This document shows, one piece after another, positions 16,502 through 24,561 of a stretch of 63,191 nt of DNA. Source of the stretch: an uncultured bacterium. GTDB taxonomy: Bacteria > Bacillota_I > Bacilli_A > RFN20 > CAG-826. The DNA is taken from contig CASFSS010000008.1 of the NCBI GenBank assembly GCA_949297445.1, forward strand, positions 1 to 63,191, given 5' to 3'. The notes beneath the pieces were generated by a model. The model saw only the letters and a list, made by a program, of their open reading frames with translations, was not told the origin of the DNA and did not search any database. Each line of letters opens with the position of its first letter. Positions within the stretch are counted from its first letter, which is position 1. The translations under genes and the position numbers were made by a program.

Positions 16502-17245
16502 TTAAAGATGCAATACATTCACTAAATAGTGAGCAATCCCATCTTCATCATTTGAAAGGGTAATATGTGGAGCATTTTGAATAACGATGTCAACGCTATT
16601 GCTCATAGCAACACCAATATCGGCCTGCGTAATCATTTCTAAATCGCCACTATCGTCACCAAAAACCACCGTTTTATAATTTTCACCAACGATTTTCTTC
16701 AAAGCCACATTGCCTAAATGCTTTCTAGCTAAATTTGTTCCAAAACGCGAAAAAGGGCCATTTAAATAATTTTGAAATGCCAAATCATATTTCTTTGCAA
16801 TGTCGAGCAAGAAATCTATGTTTAAACATTTGGTAATTATTTTGTAGCTTTCCATAAATAGGCCGTTTTGAAAATCTACATAAATGGCATTTTGATTATG
16901 ATAATTCGCATCGGAGGTGAAAAAATAATCTGGTGTTTGTACAGAAACATTGTCGGCATTTTCAAAAAGCAGTTTAGTAATTTCTTGCGTCACATGTGCC
17001 GAAATAGCCGTTTGATAAATTATCTTACCATTTTTATCGATTATTTCTGCGCCGCCACAATAAATACCATAGTCGGGTTTGATTAAGTCGAAAAGACGCT
17101 GACTTGCTTGGCGAGAACGTGAGGTATTAAATGCTAAAAGGTGTCCATCTTTTTGAATGCGCTTCAAGGTTTCTAAAGTAAACAGCGAGACAGAGTGGTC
17201 ACTTTTTAATAAAGTGTCATCGAGATCAAAAATGATTAAGTACAT
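16502..17245 (-). CDS. HAD-superfamily hydrolase, Cof/YkrA subfamily
   Basis: 247 aa. Motif I IIFDLDDTLLKSD is at the N terminus, and the C-terminal signature VVFGDDSGDLEMITQADIG (motif IV) is followed by AMSNSVDIV, as in Cof-type (subclass IIB) phosphatases acting on sugar phosphates or flavin and thiamine intermediates. The cap lies between the motifs. The ATG at 17245 lacks a ribosome-binding site, and a TATTCT box is 6 nt upstream, possibly another leaderless start. The precise substrate is unknown. Confidence 0.85.
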   Translation of the reverse strand: MYLIIFDLDDTLLKSDHSVSLFTLETLKRIQKDGHLLAFNTSRSRQASQRLFDLIKPDYGIYCGGAEIIDKNGKIIYQTAISAHVTQEITKLLFENADNVSVQTPDYFFTSDANYHNQNAIYVDFQNGLFMESYKIITKCLNIDFLLDIAKKYDLAFQNYLNGPFSRFGTNLARKHLGNVALKKIVGENYKTVVFGDDSGDLEMITQADIGVAMSNSVDIVIQNAPHITLSNDEDGIAHYLVNVLHL

Positions 17246-17334
17246 AAAAAAAGAATAACAAATTAATCATTATTTTGCGAGATAAAAGGTTGCCTTTTCT
17301 TTTACGCATGATAGAATAAATTCTAACGAAATAT

Positions 17335-18627
17335 ATGGAAATCTTGTATCGCGTTTTAGAAATCATTAACTATATCTTTATCGGCATTGCTTCAATCGGA
17401 TTTGTATTCCAATTTTTATACATATTATTTTTCTGGCTCAAACCAAAACATTTTGCTAAAGCAAACACTTTAAATCGTTTTGCAATTGTCATTCCGGCTT
17501 GTAACGAAGAAGATGTGATTTATAGTCGAGTTAAAGCCCTACTAGAAAAGCAAACTTATCATCGCACGCATTACGATGTGATTGTCTTAGCTCATAATTG
17601 TAGCGACTCCACCGCTCAAAAAGCGAAAGAGGCAGGTGCAATAGTTTACGAATTAGTCGATAAAGATCCTGCTCATCGGCGCGCTTCTTATGCCATGAAA
17701 TTTTTAATGGAAAAACTTCTTGAATTAGACAAATACGATGCCTTTATTAAATTTGATGCTGATAATCTTGCCAACGATGAATTCATTGAGAAAATGAACG
17801 ACGCGTTAGTCAGTGGCGTTAAAATTGCCCGCGCTTTTGAGGCATCGTCCAACTTAACACAAAACAATTGGACAAAAGTATCTGGAACTTATTATATAAG
17901 AGATTCACGCATTCCCTCCAATTTCCGTGAAAGAGTGCACATGGATTCTATGCTTTCTGGTGCGGGAATGATGTGCGCAATGTCAATTATAAAAGAAATC
18001 GGTGGTTGGGACGCAATGTCGACTAGCGATGACGCTGAATTTACTTTAAATCGCTTGATAGAAAAACGACACGTCCATTATGTAGCCGATGCAATTGTCT
18101 ATGAAGATCAGCCTTCCACATTTAAAGATACCTTTAATCGACTGACGAGAATGGGGCATGGTCTTAATGCTCTCTTTTGGAAAAAGGGATTTATTTTATT
18201 CTCAAAATTCTTTGTCACCGGAAGATTTTCTTACATCGATTTATTTATGCAGTTATTTTTCATACCAGTTGCTCTCATTTGCTGCGTGTGGTTTCCTTTA
18301 TACTACATTTTCTATTCAATTATTCATCTCATAAATGCTTTCGGCGTGCCTTTTATGGATTCATTTATGTCAGTAGAAGACTCGTATATGGCCATGATTA
18401 ATCTAGGCTATATGGTTTTATATGTTTTAGGAACTTATTATGTCATTTATACACTTCAAACTTGGTTTGCTTGCCTAATGAGCAAAAAAGCCTTGGGTCT
18501 TAAAACACTAAAAGGATATTATGCAGGTATATTTTTATCGCCGGCATTTATGATTATTTGGGCAATTGCCATTTCTATAGGCATTGTTACTAAACCAAAA
18601 TGGAAGAAAATTAAACGGAACGTTTAA
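17335..18627 (+). CDS. Membrane glycosyltransferase, family 2
   Basis: 430 aa. One N-terminal membrane helix precedes a GT-A domain with VIPACNEEDVIYSRVKALL (nucleotide-sugar binding), the metal-binding FDADN and acceptor motif TSDDAEFTL. The RLTRMGHG sequence is where processive enzymes carry QxxRW. Three or four C-terminal helices follow. It transfers a sugar from a nucleotide donor to a lipid or polysaccharide at the membrane. A TTGCCT-16-TAGAAT promoter (17290-17317) starts about 11 nt before the ATG, so the leader is very short. It converges with glf, and they may serve one surface glycan. Confidence 0.88.
   Translation: MEILYRVLEIINYIFIGIASIGFVFQFLYILFFWLKPKHFAKANTLNRFAIVIPACNEEDVIYSRVKALLEKQTYHRTHYDVIVLAHNCSDSTAQKAKEAGAIVYELVDKDPAHRRASYAMKFLMEKLLELDKYDAFIKFDADNLANDEFIEKMNDALVSGVKIARAFEASSNLTQNNWTKVSGTYYIRDSRIPSNFRERVHMDSMLSGAGMMCAMSIIKEIGGWDAMSTSDDAEFTLNRLIEKRHVHYVADAIVYEDQPSTFKDTFNRLTRMGHGLNALFWKKGFILFSKFFVTGRFSYIDLFMQLFFIPVALICCVWFPLYYIFYSIIHLINAFGVPFMDSFMSVEDSYMAMINLGYMVLYVLGTYYVIYTLQTWFACLMSKKALGLKTLKGYYAGIFLSPAFMIIWAIAISIGIVTKPKWKKIKRNV
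18611..18627. terminator. Palindrome spanning the stop-to-stop overlap, possible bidirectional terminator
   Basis: TTAAACG-GAA-CGTTTAA fills exactly the 17 bp shared by the glycosyltransferase and glf reading frames. Both genes end GTT TAA. A T-rich stretch follows on the minus strand only, so termination is plausible but weak. Confidence 0.4.
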
Positions 18628-19726
18628 GCAATGTATCCGCCAATTTAAGTGCTTCTAAAATAATATCATCCATATCTAAATATTTATATAGCCCTAAGCG
18701 TCCACCAAAGATAACATTGTTATCTTTTTTTGATAACTCACAATATTTTTCATACAGTTGATTATTTTGATTATCATTAATTGGATAATATGGTTCGGCA
18801 CCCTCTATCCATTTAGATGGATATTCTTTTGTAATGATTGTTCCTTTTTGATTTTCGCGCAAAACGAAATATTTGTGTTCAATGATACGAGTATAGGGAA
18901 CCTCAATATCTGCATAATTAATAACCGCATGGTCTTGATAAGAATTGATATCAAGACATTCCGTATCAAACCTTAAAGAGCGGTAGGCAAGTTGTCCAAA
19001 ACAATAGTTATAATATTTATCAATTGGTCCCGTATAAATAATCTTTGTCGCTAAATATTTATCTTTTACCGTTTCATACTCTTCATTTAAGTGGACTTCA
19101 ATACCTTCAAGCATATTACCGACCATTTTTGTGTAACCATCCTCTGGTATGCCTTGATAAATATCGTCAAAATAATTGTTGTTATATTCAAAGCGAACAG
19201 GAATTCTTTTTATGATGCTAGGTGGCAACTCGGTACATGGCTTGCCCCACTGCTTCTCGGTATATCCTTTGATTAAAGTTTCATAGACCGTTTTACCCAC
19301 TAAATTAATTGCTTGTTCTTCTAAGTTTTTCGGATTTTCAACATGATATTGTTTCTTCTCCGCTTCAATAATTTTCTTTGCCTCCTCAGGCGTAGTAATA
19401 TTGAACAATTTTGCGAACGTATACATATTAAAAGGAAGGTTATAGTATTCACCTTTATAAAACGAAAGCGGGCTATTGATAAAATCATTTAATTTAGCAA
19501 AGCGCAAGACATAGCGGTAAACCCTTTCGTTAGAGGTATGAAAAATATGCGCGCCATAAACATGCACATCAATATTAGAAATTTTTTCAGTATAAATATT
19601 ACCAGCAACATGACTACGTCGATCAATAACAATTACCTTATAACCTACATCAGTTAGTTCACGTGCAACAGTCGCTCCAAATAAACCGGCACCGACAACT
19701 AGGTAATCACATTTTAACTTTTTCAT
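18611..19726 (-). CDS. glf: UDP-galactopyranose mutase
   Basis: 371 aa, normal length. The FAD-binding VVGAGLFGATVARELT (about 7-22) and VIDRRSHVAGNIYTE, then YGAHIFHTSNERVYRYV are diagnostic for Glf. C-terminal parts NYADIEVPYTRIIEHKYF and TKEYPSKW match the substrate-binding arginine and flavin regions. It interconverts UDP-galactopyranose and UDP-galactofuranose, the donor for galactofuranose in cell-surface polysaccharides. The start has AAAGGA about 12 nt upstream, overlapping the end of the DUF3737 gene. The neighbouring convergent glycosyltransferase is a candidate user. Confidence 0.95.
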   Translation of the reverse strand: MKKLKCDYLVVGAGLFGATVARELTDVGYKVIVIDRRSHVAGNIYTEKISNIDVHVYGAHIFHTSNERVYRYVLRFAKLNDFINSPLSFYKGEYYNLPFNMYTFAKLFNITTPEEAKKIIEAEKKQYHVENPKNLEEQAINLVGKTVYETLIKGYTEKQWGKPCTELPPSIIKRIPVRFEYNNNYFDDIYQGIPEDGYTKMVGNMLEGIEVHLNEEYETVKDKYLATKIIYTGPIDKYYNYCFGQLAYRSLRFDTECLDINSYQDHAVINYADIEVPYTRIIEHKYFVLRENQKGTIITKEYPSKWIEGAEPYYPINDNQNNQLYEKYCELSKKDNNVIFGGRLGLYKYLDMDDIILEALKLADTLLKRSV

Positions 19727-19732
19727 ATATTT

Positions 19733-20587
19733 TTAATCCTTTGTTATAATAATGCCTCGATTTGATGAAGGCCCCTTATCATCAAAAATAATTTCGCCCA
19801 CGCTATCGACATAAAGTAATCCGCTAGAAAAATTTTTAATGCTTTTTATGTTGCCAAGAATATTACCATCTGCGCTAGAGTTTTCAAAGCACAAGTCGGC
19901 GTTAAGAAAACGACAATTTTTAAACACTAAATTTTGGCAATAACAAAATGGCTGCGTGCCATCAATGATACAATTTTCAAAAGTTAAATTTTTGGCATAC
20001 CAAGCGATATATTCGGCCTTAATATGGCAATTTTTTATAGTGACATTTTCCGCATGCCAGAAAATATCTTTGCTGATAAAATCACAGTCATCAAAAGTAG
20101 AATTCTTTATATACTGAAAAGCATATTTGCCAGAAAACACAATGTTTTTATAAACAATATCTGTACATTCTAAAAAAGCATATTCACCGCTAAAATTCGC
20201 GTCTTTACAACTAATTTTTTGGCATTTCCAAAACATTTCATCAGATTTTATTGAAGAGTGTCCAACGTTTAAAAATTGTGATTCGCGAAAAACTTTAATC
20301 GAATCAATCTTGCAACCAGTTAAAGAAACATCTTGGCAATACCATAGGGAGGCACGGGAATTAGCGAGAAATTCACAATCAGTTAATGTTAATTGACTAT
20401 TGTGCCATAACGGATATCTTAAATCTAATGTGCAATTTTTTAAATGTAGATTACGACATTCCTTGAGGGGCGATTCGCCATCAAGCGGCCCCATAAAATG
20501 GCATTTTATCAAATCAGTATCTTCTATGTTATATAAAGCGCGTTCGCACTCATAAGTTTTATCAATTATTTGTGTTCTTTTTTGCAT
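19733..20587 (-). CDS. DUF3737 family right-handed beta-helix protein
   Basis: 284 aa from ATG 20587, since TATAAT (20594-20599) ends 6 nt before it. An ATG 15 nt further upstream would overlap that box. The protein is a string of about 20-residue repeats with a Phe/Cys-rich pattern (LKNCTL, LTDCEF, LTGCKI, FDDCDF, IKNCHI, FENCII, FKNCRF), which predicts a solenoid like pentapeptide or pectate-lyase-type helices. This matches DUF3737, a widespread Firmicutes family of unknown function. No signal peptide or membrane segment is seen, so it should be cytoplasmic. It is followed 6 nt later by glf. Confidence 0.8.
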   Translation of the reverse strand: MQKRTQIIDKTYECERALYNIEDTDLIKCHFMGPLDGESPLKECRNLHLKNCTLDLRYPLWHNSQLTLTDCEFLANSRASLWYCQDVSLTGCKIDSIKVFRESQFLNVGHSSIKSDEMFWKCQKISCKDANFSGEYAFLECTDIVYKNIVFSGKYAFQYIKNSTFDDCDFISKDIFWHAENVTIKNCHIKAEYIAWYAKNLTFENCIIDGTQPFCYCQNLVFKNCRFLNADLCFENSSADGNILGNIKSIKNFSSGLLYVDSVGEIIFDDKGPSSNRGIIITKD

Positions 20588-20699
20588 AATCATATTATAC
20601 ATTTAATATTTTCTTTTTTATATCGCGATAAAAATATTTTAAATATCATTAATATAATTTTTAATTATTCAAAATATCATCTCTAATTCCTATTTATAG

Positions 20700-20708
20700 T
20701 GATATAAT
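20700..20708 (+). promoter_or_regulatory. Promoter of the tRNA-Arg gene
   Basis: An extended -10 element, TGA-TATAAT, ends at 20708, 12 nt before the mature tRNA. No good -35 hexamer is visible at 16-18 nt. Confidence 0.55.
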
Positions 20709-20720
20709 ACGTCTTAGGCT

Positions 20721-20797
20721 GCGCCAATAGCTCAACTGGATAGAGTACTAGACTTCGAATCTAGGGGTTGCGGGTTCGATTCCTGCTTGGCGCGCCA
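20721..20797 (+). tRNA. tRNA-Arg (TCG anticodon)
   Basis: 77 nt with encoded CCA. The acceptor stem GCGCCAA pairs with TTGGCGC. The anticodon stem CTAGA/TCTAG encloses CTTCGAA, giving anticodon TCG. The T loop is TTCGATT. Arg with UCG is less usual in Bacilli than the ACG (inosine) form. Confidence 0.94.
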
Positions 20798-20808
20798 CTT
20801 TTATAAAA

Positions 20809-20830
20809 AAAGGATGCTTGAGCATCCTTT
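20809..20830. terminator. Bidirectional terminator between tRNA-Arg and the lipoprotein gene
   Basis: AAAGGATGCT and AGCATCCTTT form a hairpin, with A-rich flank on the left and T-rich flank on the right. It can end tRNA-Arg transcription (plus) and the ECF operon (minus). Confidence 0.8.
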
Positions 20831-20847
20831 ATTTTCTTTTAACTATC

Positions 20848-21693
20848 TTAGAGAGTAACGACTACATAAGTAGAGGAGCCATCATCTAATACAACTTTCT
20901 CAAAATAGATTGTATCTTTAGTTTTGTTTTCTTCGACTTCGCACTTCAAATAATTTTTGCCATTGCGAGTGACTCTTTCAAATTCTAATTTGAGCGATGA
21001 TAGGGCGCTAGAAGCATCTTTCACTTTCAATTCTACTTCATCATTTTCTAATTCGAGCGAATATTCATATATCTTGCGACCGTTTTGATAAATTTCATAC
21101 TCGAATTCTTGTTCGCCGGTTTCAATCTCTTGCTCAACTTTTACGTAGGTATTTTCATCGAGCATATAACGGAAGTTGATTTCTAATTCGTCTTTATCTA
21201 ATTCTTTTTCACCGAGCATAGTATATTCTAGACCATCGACAAGGAGCACGCCTTCGATTCTATATTCTCTTTCGTCCTCGTCGTCGTCATCGTCATCGAA
21301 ATCGACTTTTTCTGTTTCGTTATAATACATGGCGATAGTTTTTTCTTGATTATTAACATCCAAATAAGTAATTACTGTATGTTTACTATATTCTTGGCGG
21401 TCAGATTCTTTATCAACCGCGACAATTTGACTTTCACCATTAAAGGCGGCATCCACCGCTGGCAAATATTCTTTAATAGCTTCGACCGTTGTGTCGGAAA
21501 CGCTATTTTTCTTAAGCGCCATTGGAGCGCTTTCGTTTTCGTTCAAGATACCTAAAAATCCAACGGAGGTAACAGCCTCATAGGCGAATGTTGCTTTGTC
21601 GGTATAAACGCCGCCACCAGTTTCCATACCAGCACAGCCGGCTAATAAAACCAAAGATAAAGTGGGTATTAGGAGATTGCTAATTTTTTTCAT
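20848..21693 (-). CDS. Lipoprotein sharing its main domain with the adjacent anti-sigma factor
   Basis: 281 aa. A lipoprotein signal peptide (hydrophobic LIPTLSLVLLAGC, lipobox cysteine at residue 20) anchors it outside the membrane. Residues about 36-270 align along their length with residues about 93-340 of the anti-sigma protein upstream: YYNE, then EYRIEGVLLVDGLEY against EFHIEGIILINDNEY, then VEQEIETGEQEFEYEIY against FEQEIESETGEYEEKYVY. A short Asp/Glu run lies at about 131-141. The domain is rich in beta strands and acidic, and I recognise no named family. The gene is third in an operon sigma, anti-sigma, lipoprotein, with GAGGATC before the ATG. A role as sensor or decoy is inferred. 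Confidence 0.75.
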   Translation of the reverse strand: MKKISNLLIPTLSLVLLAGCAGMETGGGVYTDKATFAYEAVTSVGFLGILNENESAPMALKKNSVSDTTVEAIKEYLPAVDAAFNGESQIVAVDKESDRQEYSKHTVITYLDVNNQEKTIAMYYNETEKVDFDDDDDDEDEREYRIEGVLLVDGLEYTMLGEKELDKDELEINFRYMLDENTYVKVEQEIETGEQEFEYEIYQNGRKIYEYSLELENDEVELKVKDASSALSSLKLEFERVTRNGKNYLKCEVEENKTKDTIYFEKVVLDDGSSTYVVVTL

Positions 21694-21763
21694 TTATTGA
21701 TCCTCGCTTTCACTATATCAACAAATGAAATTAATGATTTATTGGAAATTTTTTAAAAAAGTT

Positions 21764-22813
21764 TTATTTTCGAATAGTTAGATAAGAATAATTTTCTTTA
21801 ACGGCTGTATATAAATAATGATTTTCATTGGGAATATCGATAGTGATTTTGCCAGTGCCGTTATCGTTTTTATAATTCATGGACAAAGCGCCTTCCGTCG
21901 ATAAGAGCAATAAGTATTCTGCTTCGTAAGAATTATTTTTATACTTAATAGATGTTTCTTTAATACCATCTTCTAATTCAAATTCTAATTCTGTCTCGTA
22001 AACTTTTTCGCCTTCTGAATATAAGCTATAAACATACTTCTCTTCGTACTCGCCGGTTTCGCTTTCAATTTCTTGTTCAAACTCCAAATAAGAAGTGGAG
22101 GAAAGCGTTATGCGCAAAGTTAGTTCATGTTCGCTTTCGTCTGCTTCCTTCTCAATTTCCTTATCTCCGCGCACACGATACTCATTATCATTAATTAATA
22201 TAATGCCTTCGATATGAAATTCTTGTTCATCTTCAAAAGCCATCTCGTGAGAAGTAAGATCGACTTCGTTATAGTAAAAATTATAGGAATCTTTAAGCGA
22301 TTCAACGGTCATTAAATAATCATATTCTTGCTCATCATAAGTAACATTCTCGACAATCTTATATGTAGGAACAAAATTGTTTTTCAACATGCTTTCAATG
22401 GTTAACATATAAGGATTGATATCATCTATATGTTCTTCAAATTCGCTTTGCGAAATAAAACTATTTTTTAATAGCGATGAGGAAGAAGAAGTATTATTGA
22501 CTATTCCGGCGCTAGAAAGCAAAGAAAAGGCCAATTGATTAGAATTACCATCGATAATCACGTTGGTAATATCGCCTGGATTACTTCCTCCGCCGTTCAT
22601 ACTTAATGGTAAAACAATCGCTAACACCAAACCGGCGGCAACAGCTGGGGTCAAAATACCATAAAAAAGTTTATTGCGATACCAAGGTGTTCTTTTTTGT
22701 TCCTTATGTTCTAAATGAATCGCCTTAATGTGCGTATTTAAAGAAGGTATTTGCTCATCGCTTACCGCATTAAATAACTGCGCTTGTATCTTTTTTTCAT
22801 CTTCGTTAAGCAT
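21764..22813 (-). CDS. Membrane anti-sigma factor with a large extracytoplasmic domain
   Basis: 349 aa. About 48 cytoplasmic residues (acidic/basic, no zinc-finger HxxxCxxC) precede one membrane helix at about 50-71 (the hydrophobic run YGILTPAVAAGLVLAIVLPL). A serine/asparagine linker follows, then an extracytoplasmic domain (about 93-345) that is homologous to the next gene's lipoprotein. The layout and its start 1 nt after the sigma gene (AGGAGG site) mark it as the cognate anti-sigma factor, tethering the sigma factor at the membrane. Release could involve site-2 protease RseP, encoded at 31.2-32.6 kb in this window. This is inference. Confidence 0.72.
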   Translation of the reverse strand: MLNEDEKKIQAQLFNAVSDEQIPSLNTHIKAIHLEHKEQKRTPWYRNKLFYGILTPAVAAGLVLAIVLPLSMNGGGSNPGDITNVIIDGNSNQLAFSLLSSAGIVNNTSSSSSLLKNSFISQSEFEEHIDDINPYMLTIESMLKNNFVPTYKIVENVTYDEQEYDYLMTVESLKDSYNFYYNEVDLTSHEMAFEDEQEFHIEGIILINDNEYRVRGDKEIEKEADESEHELTLRITLSSTSYLEFEQEIESETGEYEEKYVYSLYSEGEKVYETELEFELEDGIKETSIKYKNNSYEAEYLLLLSTEGALSMNYKNDNGTGKITIDIPNENHYLYTAVKENYSYLTIRK

Positions 22814-22814
22814 G

Positions 22815-23348
22815 TCATTTACCTCCTAACTTAATTTCTAGCTTTCTTCTAGCTTCTTGATAAAGCCAGGTCAGAGTTCCGATTTTAATTTTCGTAAATT
22901 TGGAAATTTCTTTGAAAGAATATTCACCCAAAACTCGTAAAAGAAAGACGGTGTATTCTTTCTCGGATAAGTTTTCTTTGATTAAGTCGATTAAACCAGA
23001 GTCGCTGAAATTTTCTTCCAAAAACGAATACGGAACAAAATTATTTAATAACTCATTTTCCTTTTTGTGGCGGCGATAGTAGTTAATGGCGTTATTTTTA
23101 GCCATTGTAACCAAATACGCTAAAACATCCACATCTGCACGAAGCGATGAAACATTGTCGAGAAAGGAAACATATGTTTCTTGCATTAAATCTTCTGTGG
23201 CAGTTTTATCTTTTAAAATGAGATAGATCGCGAAGTAGACACCTTTTTTAGAAAGATTATAAATGATATCAAACGAATCAATATCACCATCTTTGAGATG
23301 CACGAACGCTTCTTTAGCTACATTTTTTTCGTCGATGTCTTCCTTCAT
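22815..23348 (-). CDS. RNA polymerase sigma factor, ECF subfamily
   Basis: 177 aa. Region 2 shows TEDLMQETYVSFLDNV and the -10-binding helix VDVLAYLVTMAKNNAINYYRRHKK split by a short turn. Region 4 shows LSEKEYTVFLLRVLGEYSF and the helix-turn-helix SFKEISKFTKIKIGTLTWL. It directs RNA polymerase to a small set of stress genes. It is the first gene of the three-gene unit with the anti-sigma factor (1-nt gap) and lipoprotein. No ribosome-binding site precedes its ATG, and no obvious ECF-type -35 (GGAAC-like) is seen upstream, so autoregulation is not demonstrable. Confidence 0.88.
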   Translation of the reverse strand: MKEDIDEKNVAKEAFVHLKDGDIDSFDIIYNLSKKGVYFAIYLILKDKTATEDLMQETYVSFLDNVSSLRADVDVLAYLVTMAKNNAINYYRRHKKENELLNNFVPYSFLEENFSDSGLIDLIKENLSEKEYTVFLLRVLGEYSFKEISKFTKIKIGTLTWLYQEARRKLEIKLGGK

Positions 23349-23395
23349 AATATTAACAATTGAAATTAGATTTTTATTGGTAAAAAAATAATTAT

Positions 23396-23791
23396 TTATT
23401 TAGGATTATATAATCCTATTTTTTCAATTTCACCAACATAGTGGAGCATAATGCGGGCGCTAGAAATATTGGTCGCTAGTGGCGTTTTTGTTACATCGCA
23501 TAGTCTTAAAAGAGCAGATATATCAGGCTCATGAGGCTGACTGGTTAACGGGTCACGCAAAAATATAACTAAATCCAATAAATTGTCAGCAATCATTGAG
23601 CCGACTTGTTGATCGCCACCTAGCGGTCCGCTTTTTAAAAGCGTCACTTTTAAGGAAGTGTTAGCAATAATTAAAGTTCCTGTTGTTCCTGTCGCATATA
23701 ATTCATGTAGGCGCAAGGTATCTTCGAACTGCTTGCATAGTTCAATCATTTGATTTTTTAATTTATCGTGAGCGATTAAGGCAATTTTCAT
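23396..23791 (-). CDS. mgsA: Methylglyoxal synthase
   Basis: 131 aa from ATG 23791. A longer frame begins 36 nt upstream inside the promoter and is rejected. Diagnostic segments are [38 protein letters not shown] (phosphate binding with the catalytic Asp) and [23 protein letters not shown]. The enzyme turns dihydroxyacetone phosphate into methylglyoxal plus phosphate, a relief valve when sugar phosphates build up. A TTGTCC-17-TAGAAT promoter ends 7 nt before the ATG and there is no Shine-Dalgarno site, so the transcript should be leaderless. The ECF sigma gene follows 47 nt downstream on the same strand. Confidence 0.95.
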   Translation of the reverse strand: MKIALIAHDKLKNQMIELCKQFEDTLRLHELYATGTTGTLIIANTSLKVTLLKSGPLGGDQQVGSMIADNLLDLVIFLRDPLTSQPHEPDISALLRLCDVTKTPLATNISSARIMLHYVGEIEKIGLYNPK

Positions 23792-23798
23792 ATAATTA

Positions 23799-23827
23799 AT
23801 TCTACTAAATGGATATATAACGGACAA
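23799..23827 (-). promoter_or_regulatory. mgsA promoter, leaderless type
   Basis: On the minus strand: TTGTCC (23822-23827), 17-nt spacer, TAGAAT (23799-23804), 7 nt, then the ATG of mgsA. It is the clearest example of the leaderless architecture in the window. Confidence 0.65.
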
Positions 23828-23890
23828 TCGTATAAAAGCAAAAAATGAAATTATGTTTTATGTCGCTATTTTTAAAAATAAGTCATTAAA

Positions 23891-24550
23891 TTATCGGCGC
23901 GCTTCAAATTTTCTGATGTTTACTTTTTCACCCAAAACTATTAAGGTGTCGCCTTCTTTTAAAACATATTCAGGCTCAATGCGCGCGATAATTTTATTGT
24001 CGTTTTTAATGGCAATAATATTCAAACCAAACTTTTGACGAATATTCGTGTCGCGAATAGCATTGTTCAAATAAGACTTCGGCACTTTTACTTCGCAAAT
24101 TTCTAACTCATCATTTAAGGAAATAAAGTCCAAAATGTTTCCACTAACAAGGCGCTTCGTCAAACGATCGACACTATCTTTATAAGGATAGACCACCTCA
24201 GCACCAAGTTTTTCTAATACTAATCCTAAATCATCGGTGTTAGACATGGAGATTACTTTGACGGTCTTTAACGACAAGGCACTCAAAGTAGCGAAAATAG
24301 CCGTATCCATATGTTCACCGATGCAAACGACGATTGTGGAACAAGCTTGGAAACCCATATCTTCAAAAGTAGAAGCTGATAAATCTTCACTCACATAAGC
24401 AAAATCAGTAAACTCAAGCGCTTTTTTAACCTTTGCTTCATCTTTGTCGACGCAGACAACTTCTTTCCCGGCCTTAACTAGCGCTTCCGCTAATGCCATG
24501 CCATATTTACCTAGGCCAACAATTCCAATACTAATTTTTTTCTTTGCCAT
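23891..24550 (-). CDS. ktrA: K+ uptake regulatory subunit, TrkA/KtrA family
   Basis: 219 aa, typical of KtrA. An RCK_N Rossmann domain with GIVGLGKYGMALAEAL and acidic VCVDKDEAKV binds NAD(H)/ATP. The C-terminal half (about 140-219) is an RCK_C domain ending LKEGDTLIVLGE. It forms the cytoplasmic ring that gates the KtrB channel, and RCK_C domains can also bind cyclic di-AMP in related bacteria. ATG 24550 has GGAGATAG 6 nt upstream, and the gene follows ktrB by 11 nt in one operon. Confidence 0.92.
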   Translation of the reverse strand: MAKKKISIGIVGLGKYGMALAEALVKAGKEVVCVDKDEAKVKKALEFTDFAYVSEDLSASTFEDMGFQACSTIVVCIGEHMDTAIFATLSALSLKTVKVISMSNTDDLGLVLEKLGAEVVYPYKDSVDRLTKRLVSGNILDFISLNDELEICEVKVPKSYLNNAIRDTNIRQKFGLNIIAIKNDNKIIARIEPEYVLKEGDTLIVLGEKVNIRKFEARR

Positions 24551-24561
24551 TTTTCTATCTC

